Assembly: GCA_005879315.1 (NCBI GenBank)
Contig: VBLC01000044.1
Span: 65,805 to 106,290, forward strand
Length of the DNA stretch: 40,486 nt
Source of the DNA: Deltaproteobacteria bacterium
GTDB taxonomy: Bacteria > Myxococcota > Myxococcia > Myxococcales > 40CM-4-68-19
Direction: 5' to 3'
Shown here: in pieces, positions 24,102 to 33,031 of the stretch
Layout of the letters: every line of letters starts with the position of its first letter
Position numbering within the stretch: position 1 is the stretch's first letter
Made by a program: the position numbers and the translations under genes
Notes under the pieces: model-generated
Told to the model about the DNA's origin: nothing
Databases searched by the model: none
The model's input: the letters and a program-made list of their open reading frames with translations, nothing else

Positions 24102-25483
24102 AAGATCTCGCTTCCACCCGAGACCTCGCCGAAGTACGCTCGATCCCTCGCCGGGAGCCCAGGTTGCGCAAGAACTACGTGCTCGACACCAACGTCCTGC
24201 TCCATGATCCCCGCGCCCTGTTCCAGTTCAAAGACAACAACGTCATCGTCCCCATCTACGTCGTCGAGGAGATCGACAAGTTCAAGCGCGACCTCTCCGA
24301 GCTGGGCCGCAACGCCCGCGAAGTGTCGCGCGCGCTCGACTCCTTTCGCGAGAACGGCTCGCTCACCGAAGGCGTCCGTCTCCCCAACGGCGGCGCGCTC
24401 CGCGTGCTCTTCACCCAGAAGGAGCTGCCCCGCGAGCTGACCAACCAGCACCTGGCCGACAACCGCATCCTCGCCCTGGCGATGGACTTGAAGGAGCGCG
24501 AGTCCAATCTGCGCTGCGTCTTCGTCACCAAGGACATCAACCTGCGCATCCGCGCCGATGCCCTCGGCCTGCTCACCGAGGATTACGAGACGGACAAGCT
24601 GGAGAACCCCGAAGTCTACATGGGAGTGCGCGAAGTCGAGGTCGGCAAGACGGACATCGACGACTTCTACGCGCACGGCGAGCTGCCCCTGCCCGACGGC
24701 GCCAATGGCATCTATCCAAATGAATTTGCATTATTGAAAGATCGCGAGGCTCCTACCCACACCGCATTATCGAAATTCAACGCCGCCAAGGGCCGCTTCG
24801 TCCCGCTGTTGAAAGCCTTGAAGGACGGCGCCTGGGGGCTGCGGCCGCGCAACAAAGAGCAGAGCTTCGCCCTCGATCTCCTGCTCAACGACGAGGTCAA
24901 GCTCGTCACCATGGTCGGCAAGGCCGGCACCGGAAAGACGCTGCTCGCCATCGCTGCCGGTTTGCAAAAGACGATGGAGGAGCAGGTTTATCAAAAGATG
25001 CTCGTCTCGAGGCCGGTGTTTCCTCTGGGAAAGGACATCGGCTTTCTCCCCGGCACGGTGGAGGAGAAGCTCAACCCCTGGATGCAGCCCATCTACGACA
25101 ACGTCGAGTTCCTCATGGGGCTCTCGCGGGCCGACAAGAAAGCCGGGCGCAGCTACAAGGAGCTGATCGACCTCGGCCTCGTTGCCATCGAGCCGCTCAC
25201 CTACATTCGCGGCCGCAGCATTCCCAACCAGTACATCATCGTCGACGAAGCGCAGAACCTCACGCCCCACGAAGTGAAGACGATCATCACCAGGGTGGGC
25301 GACAACACCAAGATCGTGCTGACCGGCGATCCTTATCAAATCGATAATCCCTACGTGGACTCGACCAACAACGGCCTCGTGCACGTCGTCAACAAGTTCA
25401 AACTCGAGCGCCTGGCGGGCCACATCACGCTCACCAAGGGCGAGCGGAGCGCGCTGGCCGAGCTGGCCTCCAATGTCCTCTGA
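24098..25483 (+). CDS. PIN-PhoH protein (PhoH2-type RNA helicase/nuclease)
   Basis: The frame is open upstream, but the ATG at 24098 overlaps the GGDEF stop as ATGA; 461 residues. Residues 25-170 are a PIN nuclease domain: VLDTNVLLHD, EEIDKFKRDL and ADNRILALA supply the acidic residues. Residues 245-461 are a PhoH ATPase: Walker A GKAGTGKT (274-281), Walker B YIIVDEAQN, and LTGDPYQIDNPY. PhoH2 proteins characterised in actinobacteria unwind and cut RNA. Here there is no PhoAT-like antitoxin gene; instead it is coupled to the FtsB-like and cyclase genes. The PhoH name comes from phosphate-starvation induction in E. coli, which does not prove that role here. Confidence 0.95.
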   Translation: MKDLASTRDLAEVRSIPRREPRLRKNYVLDTNVLLHDPRALFQFKDNNVIVPIYVVEEIDKFKRDLSELGRNAREVSRALDSFRENGSLTEGVRLPNGGALRVLFTQKELPRELTNQHLADNRILALAMDLKERESNLRCVFVTKDINLRIRADALGLLTEDYETDKLENPEVYMGVREVEVGKTDIDDFYAHGELPLPDGANGIYPNEFALLKDREAPTHTALSKFNAAKGRFVPLLKALKDGAWGLRPRNKEQSFALDLLLNDEVKLVTMVGKAGTGKTLLAIAAGLQKTMEEQVYQKMLVSRPVFPLGKDIGFLPGTVEEKLNPWMQPIYDNVEFLMGLSRADKKAGRSYKELIDLGLVAIEPLTYIRGRSIPNQYIIVDEAQNLTPHEVKTIITRVGDNTKIVLTGDPYQIDNPYVDSTNNGLVHVVNKFKLERLAGHITLTKGERSALAELASNVL

Positions 25484-25508
25484 GCCAGTTTTCTGGCCTT
25501 TGGCCAGA
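25484..25508 (+). terminator. Two mutually exclusive hairpins after the PIN-PhoH gene
   Basis: GCCAG-TTTT-CTGGC (25484-25497) begins right after the stop codon and shares its right arm with TCTGGCC-TTT-GGCCAGA (25492-25508). Only one stem can form at a time. No T-tract follows, so factor-independent termination is doubtful. The structures may mark a 3' end or control mRNA decay. Confidence 0.35.
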
Positions 25509-25575
25509 CTTCAAGCCTGCGACTCGAGTCTCGTCCTCTCGCAAGGCCGCAAAACTACACAAGCGGCCGGCCGGC

Positions 25576-25594
25576 ATGATGTTTGAACCATCAT
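25576..25594. promoter_or_regulatory. Inverted repeat upstream of the PilZ gene
   Basis: ATGATG and CATCAT flank a seven-base spacer, just before an AT-rich patch (ATTATTAT) and 31 bases before the ATG at 25626. The site could be an operator or part of the promoter. No protein is assigned. Confidence 0.35.
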
Positions 25595-25625
25595 TATTAT
25601 CGACAGTGTGCCCAAAGAGGGGGCG

Positions 25626-26261
25626 ATGGCGTCCGCAGCTCTAGTCTTCCCAGTCAGGTATGTCTGCGATGGCGTGGCCATCCAGACCACCTCGCGCGAG
25701 CTGAGCGCGCTGGGCATCGCCGTCCGTTCGCTCTCGCCGCCGAACGTCGGCGCGCGCGTCTCGATGGCGCTCTATCTGCCCAACACCGCTGCGCCCGAAG
25801 TGGCCATCGGCCGTGTTGCCCGATCCAGCGCGCAGGCCCCGGCCGACGCCGGCTTCTGGGCCGACTTCATCGTCGTCGATCCGCAGGCGCGCATGCGCAT
25901 CTCGAATCTGCTCGCGGCGCGCGACGAGGCGCGGCGGCCCGAGCGCACCTTCGCGCGGCTGCCGGTGCACATCCAGGTCCGCTTCCGCACCGCGCGCGAG
26001 TTCAGCGAGGAGCACGCCATCAACCTCAGCCGCGGCGGCATCTTCATTCGCAGCGACGAACCGCCGCCGGTGAACAGCGCAGTCGAGGTGGAGCTGCAGC
26101 TGCCCGACGGCGGCCCTCCGGTGAGCAGCGCGGGAGTGGTGGTGCACCAGGTGCTGCCGGGCGGCAAGAAGGAAGCGGGCGTGGGAATCCAGTTCGTCGA
26201 TTCGAGCGATCCATTCCGTGAGCGGATCGACCGCTACATGGACTCGCTGCCGAAGAATTAA
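25626..26261 (+). CDS. Tandem PilZ domain protein
   Basis: The ATG at 25626, preceded by AGAGG at suitable spacing, gives 211 residues; a GTG at 25608 is an alternative. Residues 10-100 resemble a degenerate PilZ domain (SRELSALGIAVRSLSPPNVG, then AIGRVARSS). Residues 110-205 form a second, clearer one: the arginine cluster ERTFARLPVHIQVRF and the NLSRGGIFI motif, then GVGIQFVD. PilZ domains bind c-di-GMP through an RxxxR and (D/N)xSxxG pair. The RxxxR here is not exact, so binding is uncertain. Such tandem PilZ proteins are common in myxobacteria. The gene ends in a four-base overlap (TTAA) with the convergent lipid-kinase gene. Confidence 0.85.
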   Translation: MASAALVFPVRYVCDGVAIQTTSRELSALGIAVRSLSPPNVGARVSMALYLPNTAAPEVAIGRVARSSAQAPADAGFWADFIVVDPQARMRISNLLAARDEARRPERTFARLPVHIQVRFRTAREFSEEHAINLSRGGIFIRSDEPPPVNSAVEVELQLPDGGPPVSSAGVVVHQVLPGGKKEAGVGIQFVDSSDPFRERIDRYMDSLPKN

Positions 26262-27355
26262 CTCTTCAAGTGGAAGTCGATCAGCTCGAGCGGCCGCTCG
26301 GCCATCTCGAGGACCACTTCACGGCGGTAGCCCTCGGCGTCGCCGCCGACCTGCAGCGGCATCTCGCGATCGAAGCGGATGAGCACCTTGTCGCACTGGA
26401 AGTCGAAAACTCCGCGGGGCGGTGGGCCGCCGCGCCAGAGAGTCCGCAGGTTGGCGAGAATCTTCGGCACCCCGATGGCCGTGAGCCGCAGCTGGAACCT
26501 GCCCGGCGCCTGCAACGCCCAAGGGAAGATGTGGAAGCCGAAGCCGTAGTAAGGCACCGTGCCGGCCGCGGCGATCTTGCAGGGGCCTTGGTACATGATC
26601 TCACCGCGGTCGATGTCGCGGCCGGCCGGCTTGCCGTCGGGGCCGATCCGCTGCGCGGGGCCGCCGAGGTTGATCACTTCGACGCGCGGAACGCTTCGCC
26701 GCATCAGGTAGGCGGGAATGGTGCGGCCGGCGACGGAGCAGAAATATCCCAGTCCGCCGTTGCCGAGGAATTCGAAGCTCCCGCCCTTCACCCGGTCCTT
26801 GAGCCTGACGTAGTCGTTGAGCAGTGCAGCGTCGATGCCGAGGCCGGCAAAGGGCGCGCGCTTGCCTTCGAAAGAGAGCAAGTGCAGCCGGCGAGATCCG
26901 GAGACTTCGCCGGAGCGGGTGCGAAGGATGTCCTCGACCACGCCGATGGCCCGGTCGCTCGCTCCGACGAATTCGGCGACCGCATTGCCGGTGCCGAGCT
27001 TGAGCACCCCGAACCGCGGCATGCGGATGCTGTGCATCGGCACCGGGGCGAGCTTGAACGCGCCGCGCGCATCTTCGCGGTTGGGGCGAGCCATCGCCTC
27101 CTCGAAGAGGCAGTTCACATACCCGACGAAAGTTCCGTCGCCGCCTCCGGTGAGGACCGTGCCATAACCGCGGTCGAGCACCTGGCGAGCGATGGAGCGC
27201 GCGTCATCGAAGCAGCGCGAGTAGAAGAGGTCCTCGGCGGGGACGAAGTTTTCCAGCTCGCGCTTGAGCTCTTCGGAGACGGCGCGCGCGTTGGCGTTGA
27301 GCAGCACGGCGACACGCTCGCTGCGAGGAACCGGAAGTCGTTCTACGTTGCCCAA
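26258..27355 (-). CDS. Diacylglycerol/lipid kinase-like protein
   Basis: The 365-residue product (TTG start preceded by AGGAG six bases away; the frame extends to a TTG at 27394) has the DAGK catalytic-domain architecture. VAVLLNANA is the first strand, VLTGGGDGTF carries the diagnostic GGGDGT ATP-binding motif, and FGVLKLGTGNAVAEFVGA matches the G-T-x-N-D/A region. It probably phosphorylates a lipid hydroxyl at the inner membrane, but the substrate (diacylglycerol, ceramide or another) cannot be told. The C-terminal half includes strands typical of the kinase second domain. The middle insertion (residues 90-110) is longer than in YegS-type kinases. It is convergent with the PilZ gene. Confidence 0.83.
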   Translation of the reverse strand: MGNVERLPVPRSERVAVLLNANARAVSEELKRELENFVPAEDLFYSRCFDDARSIARQVLDRGYGTVLTGGGDGTFVGYVNCLFEEAMARPNREDARGAFKLAPVPMHSIRMPRFGVLKLGTGNAVAEFVGASDRAIGVVEDILRTRSGEVSGSRRLHLLSFEGKRAPFAGLGIDAALLNDYVRLKDRVKGGSFEFLGNGGLGYFCSVAGRTIPAYLMRRSVPRVEVINLGGPAQRIGPDGKPAGRDIDRGEIMYQGPCKIAAAGTVPYYGFGFHIFPWALQAPGRFQLRLTAIGVPKILANLRTLWRGGPPPRGVFDFQCDKVLIRFDREMPLQVGGDAEGYRREVVLEMAERPLELIDFHLKS

Positions 27356-27624
27356 GCCTGGCTCCTGGCGTTCGCCCCGTATGCCATGTAGCAAACACGA
27401 GGCCGGACCCCGCTGCGCCGCGTCAGGTCACGAATCTGAAACAATCCGGTCACTTATGAATATGCCCATGCAACAAACAGAACGCCGCACCGCGTAGATC
27501 CGGTGGCGGTGCGCAGCCGACTACGCAGGCGCTCGCACCGGCAGTGCGTGCAGGCGGGCGTCGATTGGGTCTTGGCTCGCCGCCCCGCTCAGCGTACACA
27601 GAGCGCTCCCACCGGGGGATACGC
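27356..27624. other. Divergent intergenic region
   Basis: About 270 bases between the lipid-kinase gene (minus) and the epimerase-like gene (plus). I see no convincing hairpin, operator or RNA gene. A tiny frame beginning at the ATG near 27456 (13 codons) has no ribosome-binding site. GGGGG at about 27614-27618 serves the downstream ATG. Confidence 0.4.
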
Positions 27625-28509
27625 ATGAAGATCTTCCTGACGGGCGGCAGCGGATACATCGGCAGCGCCGTGGCGCAGCGCCTGAAGAAGGCCGGCCACG
27701 ACGTGCTGGCGCTGGTGCGCTCGGAGGAAAAAGGGAAGGCCCTCAAGGAAGCCGGCATCAAGCTGGTGGTCGGCGACCTCGCGAGTCCGGCCGGCTACTC
27801 GGCCGCGGCGTACGGGCGGCAGGCCTTCGTCCACACCGCGATGGATTACCAGCACGACACCGCCGAGCTGGACCGCAAGACCGTCCAGGCCGCGCGCGAT
27901 CTTCTCAGCGGCCAGGTCGGCGCGACATTCATCTACACCAGCGGCTGCTGGGTGTACGGCGCGACCGAGGGCGTGGCCGACGAAAGTGCGCCGCTCAAGC
28001 CGCCGGGCGCGGTCGCGTGGCGGCCGCCGAACGAGCAGCTCGCGCTCGGCCTGACGAAGGACGGCATCCGCGCCGCGGTGGTCCGGCCCGCCATCGTCTA
28101 CGGCGGTAGAGGCGGCATCCCCGCAATGTTCTTCGCCAGCGCGCTCAAGAGCGGCGCTGCGCAGACGGTCGGCGACGGCAGCAATCACTGGCCGCTCGTG
28201 CATGTCGACGATCTGGCCGAGCTCTACGTCCGCCTGGTGGAGCGCGCTCCGGCAGGATCGATCTACAACGGCGCAGATCCTTCACAGCTCACCCAGCGCG
28301 AGATCGCCGAGGCGGCGAGCCGCGCCGCCGGCAAGGGGGGCAAGGTTCAGGAGACGACGCCCGACGGCAGCCCGTATCACGAAGCGCTGATGCTCGATCA
28401 GCGTCTCTCGAGCGAGAAAGCGCGCAACGATCTCGATTGGCGGCCGCGCCACCAGAGTTTCGCCGCGGAAACCGATCAGCTCTTCAAGTCCTGGCGCGCC
28501 ACCCAGTAG
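27625..28509 (+). CDS. NAD-dependent epimerase/dehydratase-like protein
   Basis: The 294-residue protein (ATG at 27625, GGGGG ahead of it) has an extended short-chain dehydrogenase fold. LTGGSGYIGSAVAQ is the dinucleotide-binding motif, VVGDLAS the base-recognition strand, and FIYTSGCWVYG the active-site serine region. The usual catalytic YxxxK is absent: the corresponding segment reads AWRPPNEQLAL, with tryptophan where tyrosine is expected. It may thus bind NAD(P) without classical catalysis, or use another base. VRPAIVYGGRGG and HVDDLAELYVRLVE are typical of the family. It stops immediately before the convergent aldehyde dehydrogenase stop codon. Confidence 0.82.
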   Translation: MKIFLTGGSGYIGSAVAQRLKKAGHDVLALVRSEEKGKALKEAGIKLVVGDLASPAGYSAAAYGRQAFVHTAMDYQHDTAELDRKTVQAARDLLSGQVGATFIYTSGCWVYGATEGVADESAPLKPPGAVAWRPPNEQLALGLTKDGIRAAVVRPAIVYGGRGGIPAMFFASALKSGAAQTVGDGSNHWPLVHVDDLAELYVRLVERAPAGSIYNGADPSQLTQREIAEAASRAAGKGGKVQETTPDGSPYHEALMLDQRLSSEKARNDLDWRPRHQSFAAETDQLFKSWRATQ

Positions 28510-30048
<1,539 letters not shown>

Positions 30049-30057
30049 GGCATGGCC

Positions 30058-31422
30058 TCAATGTGCGGCAGGCTTGGGCGGCTCGCGGCTCTCGCGCGGC
30101 GCTTTGGGCGGGGGCCGCGGCAAGGGCTGTGGCATCTCGGCGAGCGCGTAGGCGACGACGGCGACGGCCGCGGCTGTCTTGGCGAGGGCCTCCGGCTGGA
30201 CCTTGTCGAGCGTGTCGGCGGCGCTGTGGTGCGTCTCGAAGTAATGCGACGTGTCCTGCTGGACGGCGATCATCGGCACCGAGAAGGGTTCAAGCGGGCT
30301 GATGTCTGCGCCGCCTGCATCGCCGTCGGCAGCCTCCGCGAGGCCGAGCGACTCGAGCGCGCCCAACCACGGCCGCAGTTGCGCCGCGCCGCCTTCGCCC
30401 GCCTGCACCGAGACTCCGATGGGCCGGCCTGCACCGCTGTCCGCCTCGAGCGCTGCGACGTGTCTGGCCAGCTCGCTCTGGTGCGCGGCGGCGTACCCTT
30501 TGCCGCCCGCGAGTCCGTTCTCCTCGTTCATGTAGAGCACGGCGCGCACCGTGCGGCGCGGATGCTCGCGCGCGACGAGCCGCGCCGCCTCCATCACGAT
30601 GACCACGCCCGCGCCGTCGTCGGTCGCGCCGGTGGCCAGGTCCCAGGAGTCGAGGTGCGCGCCGAGGAGCACCACCTCGTCGGGCGTCTCGCGCCCGCGA
30701 ACCTCCCCGACGACGTTGGCCGACTCGACATCGGGCAGCGAATGGCAGCCGAGCGTGAGCCGCACCTTGACCGGCCCGCGCTGCAAGAGGCGGTGGATGA
30801 GCTCGGCATCCTCGACGGAGACGGCCGCCCCGGGAATCTTCGGCCCGGCGGCCTCGTAGTTCGTCGCGCCGGTGTGCGGAGAGCGCAGCGAACCGGTCGC
30901 GAGCGAGCGGAGCAGCACGGCAGAGGCGCCGACCCTGCCGGCCTCGGCGGGCCCGTGCGTGCGCAGGCCGACGAAATCGCCGTAGCCGCCCTTCTGGCCC
31001 ATGGTGTGGTTGAGGAAGATGATCTTGCCGCGCGCCCGCTCGCCGAGCGCGGCGATCTCGGGCAGCGAGCGCGCCTCGATCACTTCGCCGCTGATTCCGC
31101 CCTGCGGCGTGCCGACGCTGCCGCCGAGAGCGGTGAGAAAGAGCGGATGCGCCGCGGGGGAGAGGATCTCGCCGCGCTCCTCGCCGCGGACCCAGTGGGG
31201 CACCATCACTTTCTCCAGGTGAGCGGCGAGGCCGTCGTCCTTTAGCCGCTGCAGCGCCCACTTGACCGCCGCCTCCGCGCCGGCGGAACCGGAGAGTCGC
31301 GGGCCGATGGTGTCACTCAATTCGGCCAGACGTGCGTAAGCGAGCCCGTCGGAGAGAGCGCCGCCTACCAGGCGCTGGGCGACGTCAGGGGGCAAGAGAA
31401 GCATTGCGGCGAAGAGAAGCAC
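30058..31422 (-). CDS. Secreted M28 family zinc peptidase
   Basis: The 454-residue product starts at GTG with an excellent ribosome-binding site (GGAGGA, seven bases upstream). A short signal peptide (MLLFAAMLLLPPD) suggests export. It has a PA-like insert domain (residues about 110-215) and an M28 catalytic domain with all metal ligands: GAHLDSWD, GATDDGAG, MNEENG (catalytic and metal Glu), EADSG and FETHHSAADTLDK. The architecture resembles carboxypeptidase Q-like aminopeptidases. The C-terminal 30 residues are rich in proline and arginine. Substrate specificity is unknown. Confidence 0.92.
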   Translation of the reverse strand: MLLFAAMLLLPPDVAQRLVGGALSDGLAYARLAELSDTIGPRLSGSAGAEAAVKWALQRLKDDGLAAHLEKVMVPHWVRGEERGEILSPAAHPLFLTALGGSVGTPQGGISGEVIEARSLPEIAALGERARGKIIFLNHTMGQKGGYGDFVGLRTHGPAEAGRVGASAVLLRSLATGSLRSPHTGATNYEAAGPKIPGAAVSVEDAELIHRLLQRGPVKVRLTLGCHSLPDVESANVVGEVRGRETPDEVVLLGAHLDSWDLATGATDDGAGVVIVMEAARLVAREHPRRTVRAVLYMNEENGLAGGKGYAAAHQSELARHVAALEADSGAGRPIGVSVQAGEGGAAQLRPWLGALESLGLAEAADGDAGGADISPLEPFSVPMIAVQQDTSHYFETHHSAADTLDKVQPEALAKTAAAVAVVAYALAEMPQPLPRPPPKAPRESREPPKPAAH

Positions 31423-31736
31423 CGGGCAGTCCTCCGGGAAGGGGAGACTCTATTACCCGCCCGCCGCTCGATCGCAAGACCGTCAGTCGGTCTCAGGAAG
31501 CTGTTCGTCGTCGTCGCCCATCGAACCCCCGGTGCAATCGCGAGCGCGCAGGTTGCGCCGCCTTCGCCGCTGCCGCCAGCGCCGTCAGCGGAGAATGCTC
31601 GCTGCCGAACTGCCCGGCAAATTTCAGGTGAGGACGCAGGTCCGGCTCCGGCTCGTTTATTCCCTCGGGAATGAGCGAGGCGCAGTCGCAATCGACCTCG
31701 TCGAGAGCGGCCACTCCGGCCGCAAGGAGAATCTCG
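31423..31736. other. Divergent intergenic region
   Basis: About 314 bases between the M28 peptidase gene (minus) and a small lipoprotein gene (plus). A minus-strand open frame of 73 codons (31493-31714, GTG start) reads through most of it, but it lacks a good ribosome-binding site and recognisable domain. I saw no strong promoter, hairpin or repeat. Confidence 0.4.
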
Positions 31737-32120
31737 ATGAAGAAGATGATTGCGTTGTCGACGCTGGTCCTCTCCGCATGCGCCGGTCCCTCGGGGGCGC
31801 TGCGCAGCTCGGCGGGATCGTTCGCAGGGCCGTGGCGCGGCGTGCTGGCGAAGGGAGAGGCCCGCAGCCCGGCGGACTTCCGCTTCTCCGCAAGCGAGAG
31901 CGGTTACCAAGGCTTCTACTGGGGCAGGGCGCTCACGCCCATCGCTCTCAGCAACGTGCAGCTGGGACCTTCGGTCCACTTCGAGATCCCGGAGATGGGC
32001 GTCTTCGATGGCACCTCGAGCGGCGAAACGATGGAGGGCATGTTCCGCGACGGGAACGGCCAGGGATCGTTCAAGCTCGAGAAGCAGCTCGACTGGGACG
32101 ATCCGCAGAGTGCTCCTTGA
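31737..32120 (+). CDS. Small lipoprotein of unknown function
   Basis: The ATG at 31737 is preceded by AAGGAGA at a good distance and begins a lipoprotein signal (MKKMIALSTLVLSACAG, lipobox LSAC), giving 127 residues; the frame is open upstream to 31671 but that start would bury the signal. The mature part is beta-rich (WRGVLAKGEARSPADFRFSA, GYQGFYWGRAL). No family recognised. It is flanked by genes on the opposite strand, so it is probably transcribed alone. Confidence 0.75.
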   Translation: MKKMIALSTLVLSACAGPSGALRSSAGSFAGPWRGVLAKGEARSPADFRFSASESGYQGFYWGRALTPIALSNVQLGPSVHFEIPEMGVFDGTSSGETMEGMFRDGNGQGSFKLEKQLDWDDPQSAP

Positions 32121-32204
32121 GGGCTGGGCCGGCGAGCTCCGATGCAATCGGGCTCTCGTCATTCCACCTGCACGGCGCCGTACATTCCCATCCCCTCGTG
32201 GGTT

Positions 32205-32696
32205 TCATCGCTTCTCCTCTCGAGTCTGGACACAGACGAGCAGTCCCAGCGTGCCCAGTCCGCAGAACGCCAGAGGGGCCAGCGCCGGAGGCCGGCTGCC
32301 GATCTTGATGCCGCCGTCATGGCCGAGCGGGACGCTCCACGCCGCGAGCACGTCGCGCAGGCCGGTCAGCAGATGACCGCCGGTGTGGAACCAGAACCCG
32401 AGGAGACCCACGGCGATGCCGGCGCCGAAGAGCGCAGCGAGCATGCGGCGTCCTCCTCTTTCCCAGCGGAGGAGCGCCACCAGGCCAGCCAGCAGCGTCA
32501 CGCCGGCGTAGACCAGCGGAATCCAGGACCGCCAGGTCTCGCCGAGCACCTCGCGATGTTCGAAGCGCAGCTCGCAGAGCAGGAGCGCGGCGCCGCCGAG
32601 CAAGGCGCCGGCGATGCGCTGGTCGCGATCGATCGCCGACCAGCGTGCAGTCAGATCTCGAACGGCCATGGCAATGCGCACGGACTTCTCCTTCAC
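32205..32696 (-). CDS. Four-helix membrane protein of unknown function
   Basis: The 163-residue protein starts at a GTG that overlaps the upstream stop (GTGA), with four hydrophobic segments: GALLGGAALLLCEL, WIPLVYAGVTLLAGLVALL, MLAALFGAGIAVGLLGFWFH and LAPLAFCGLGTLGLLVCV. Two histidines lie at the end of the third helix (FHTGGH). No family recognised. Tight coupling to the CuA protein gene suggests it works with it in the membrane, for example as an anchor or electron-transfer partner; this is inference. Confidence 0.7.
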   Translation of the reverse strand: MKEKSVRIAMAVRDLTARWSAIDRDQRIAGALLGGAALLLCELRFEHREVLGETWRSWIPLVYAGVTLLAGLVALLRWERGGRRMLAALFGAGIAVGLLGFWFHTGGHLLTGLRDVLAAWSVPLGHDGGIKIGSRPPALAPLAFCGLGTLGLLVCVQTREEKR

Positions 32697-33031
32697 GGCT
32701 TGACGACGATCTCTCCTGCCATCTCCTCGTGCCCGCTGCCGCAGAAGACGTCGCAGTGGAAGGGGAAGGTCCCCGCCTTGTCCGGCACGATGCGCAGCCG
32801 GGTGACCTTGCCCGGCTCGATGCTCTCGTCGATCTTCAGATCGGGGATCTGGAAGCCGTGCTTGCGATCGAGCGTGGTCAGCTCGAGTACGACTGGTTCT
32901 CCCAGCTTCAGCTCGATGACTGCGGGCGTGAACTTGAACCTCTCCGCCGTGACCGCGATTACCTTGTCCTGCGCCAGAGCGGCCGCGGCGGCGAGGGTCA
33001 CCGCGAGCATCATCCAGAGAGCGTCTCGCAT
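32693..33031 (-). CDS. Stand-alone CuA domain cupredoxin
   Basis: The frame is open upstream, but the ATG at 33031 overlaps the previous stop (TGATG) and starts a signal peptide (MRDALWMMLAVTLAAAAALA); 112 residues. The mature protein is a cupredoxin with a full CuA ligand set: H58, C93, C97, H101 and M104 (motif C-x3-C-x3-H-x2-M). The 35-residue H-to-C gap equals that of cytochrome oxidase subunit II (bovine H161 to C196). Unlike subunit II, it has no transmembrane anchor beyond the signal, and no oxidase subunit I is nearby. CuA centres pass single electrons. The natural partner may be the TM protein encoded next, or a distant oxidase. Confidence 0.85.
   Translation of the reverse strand: MRDALWMMLAVTLAAAAALAQDKVIAVTAERFKFTPAVIELKLGEPVVLELTTLDRKHGFQIPDLKIDESIEPGKVTRLRIVPDKAGTFPFHCDVFCGSGHEEMAGEIVVKP

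Noticed and set aside
31493-31714. 73-codon minus frame between the M28 peptidase and the small lipoprotein
   Set aside because: Protein text is partly plausible (ASLIPEGINEPEPDLRPHL), but there is no ribosome-binding site, no family match and the end is basic low-complexity. Left as unproven.
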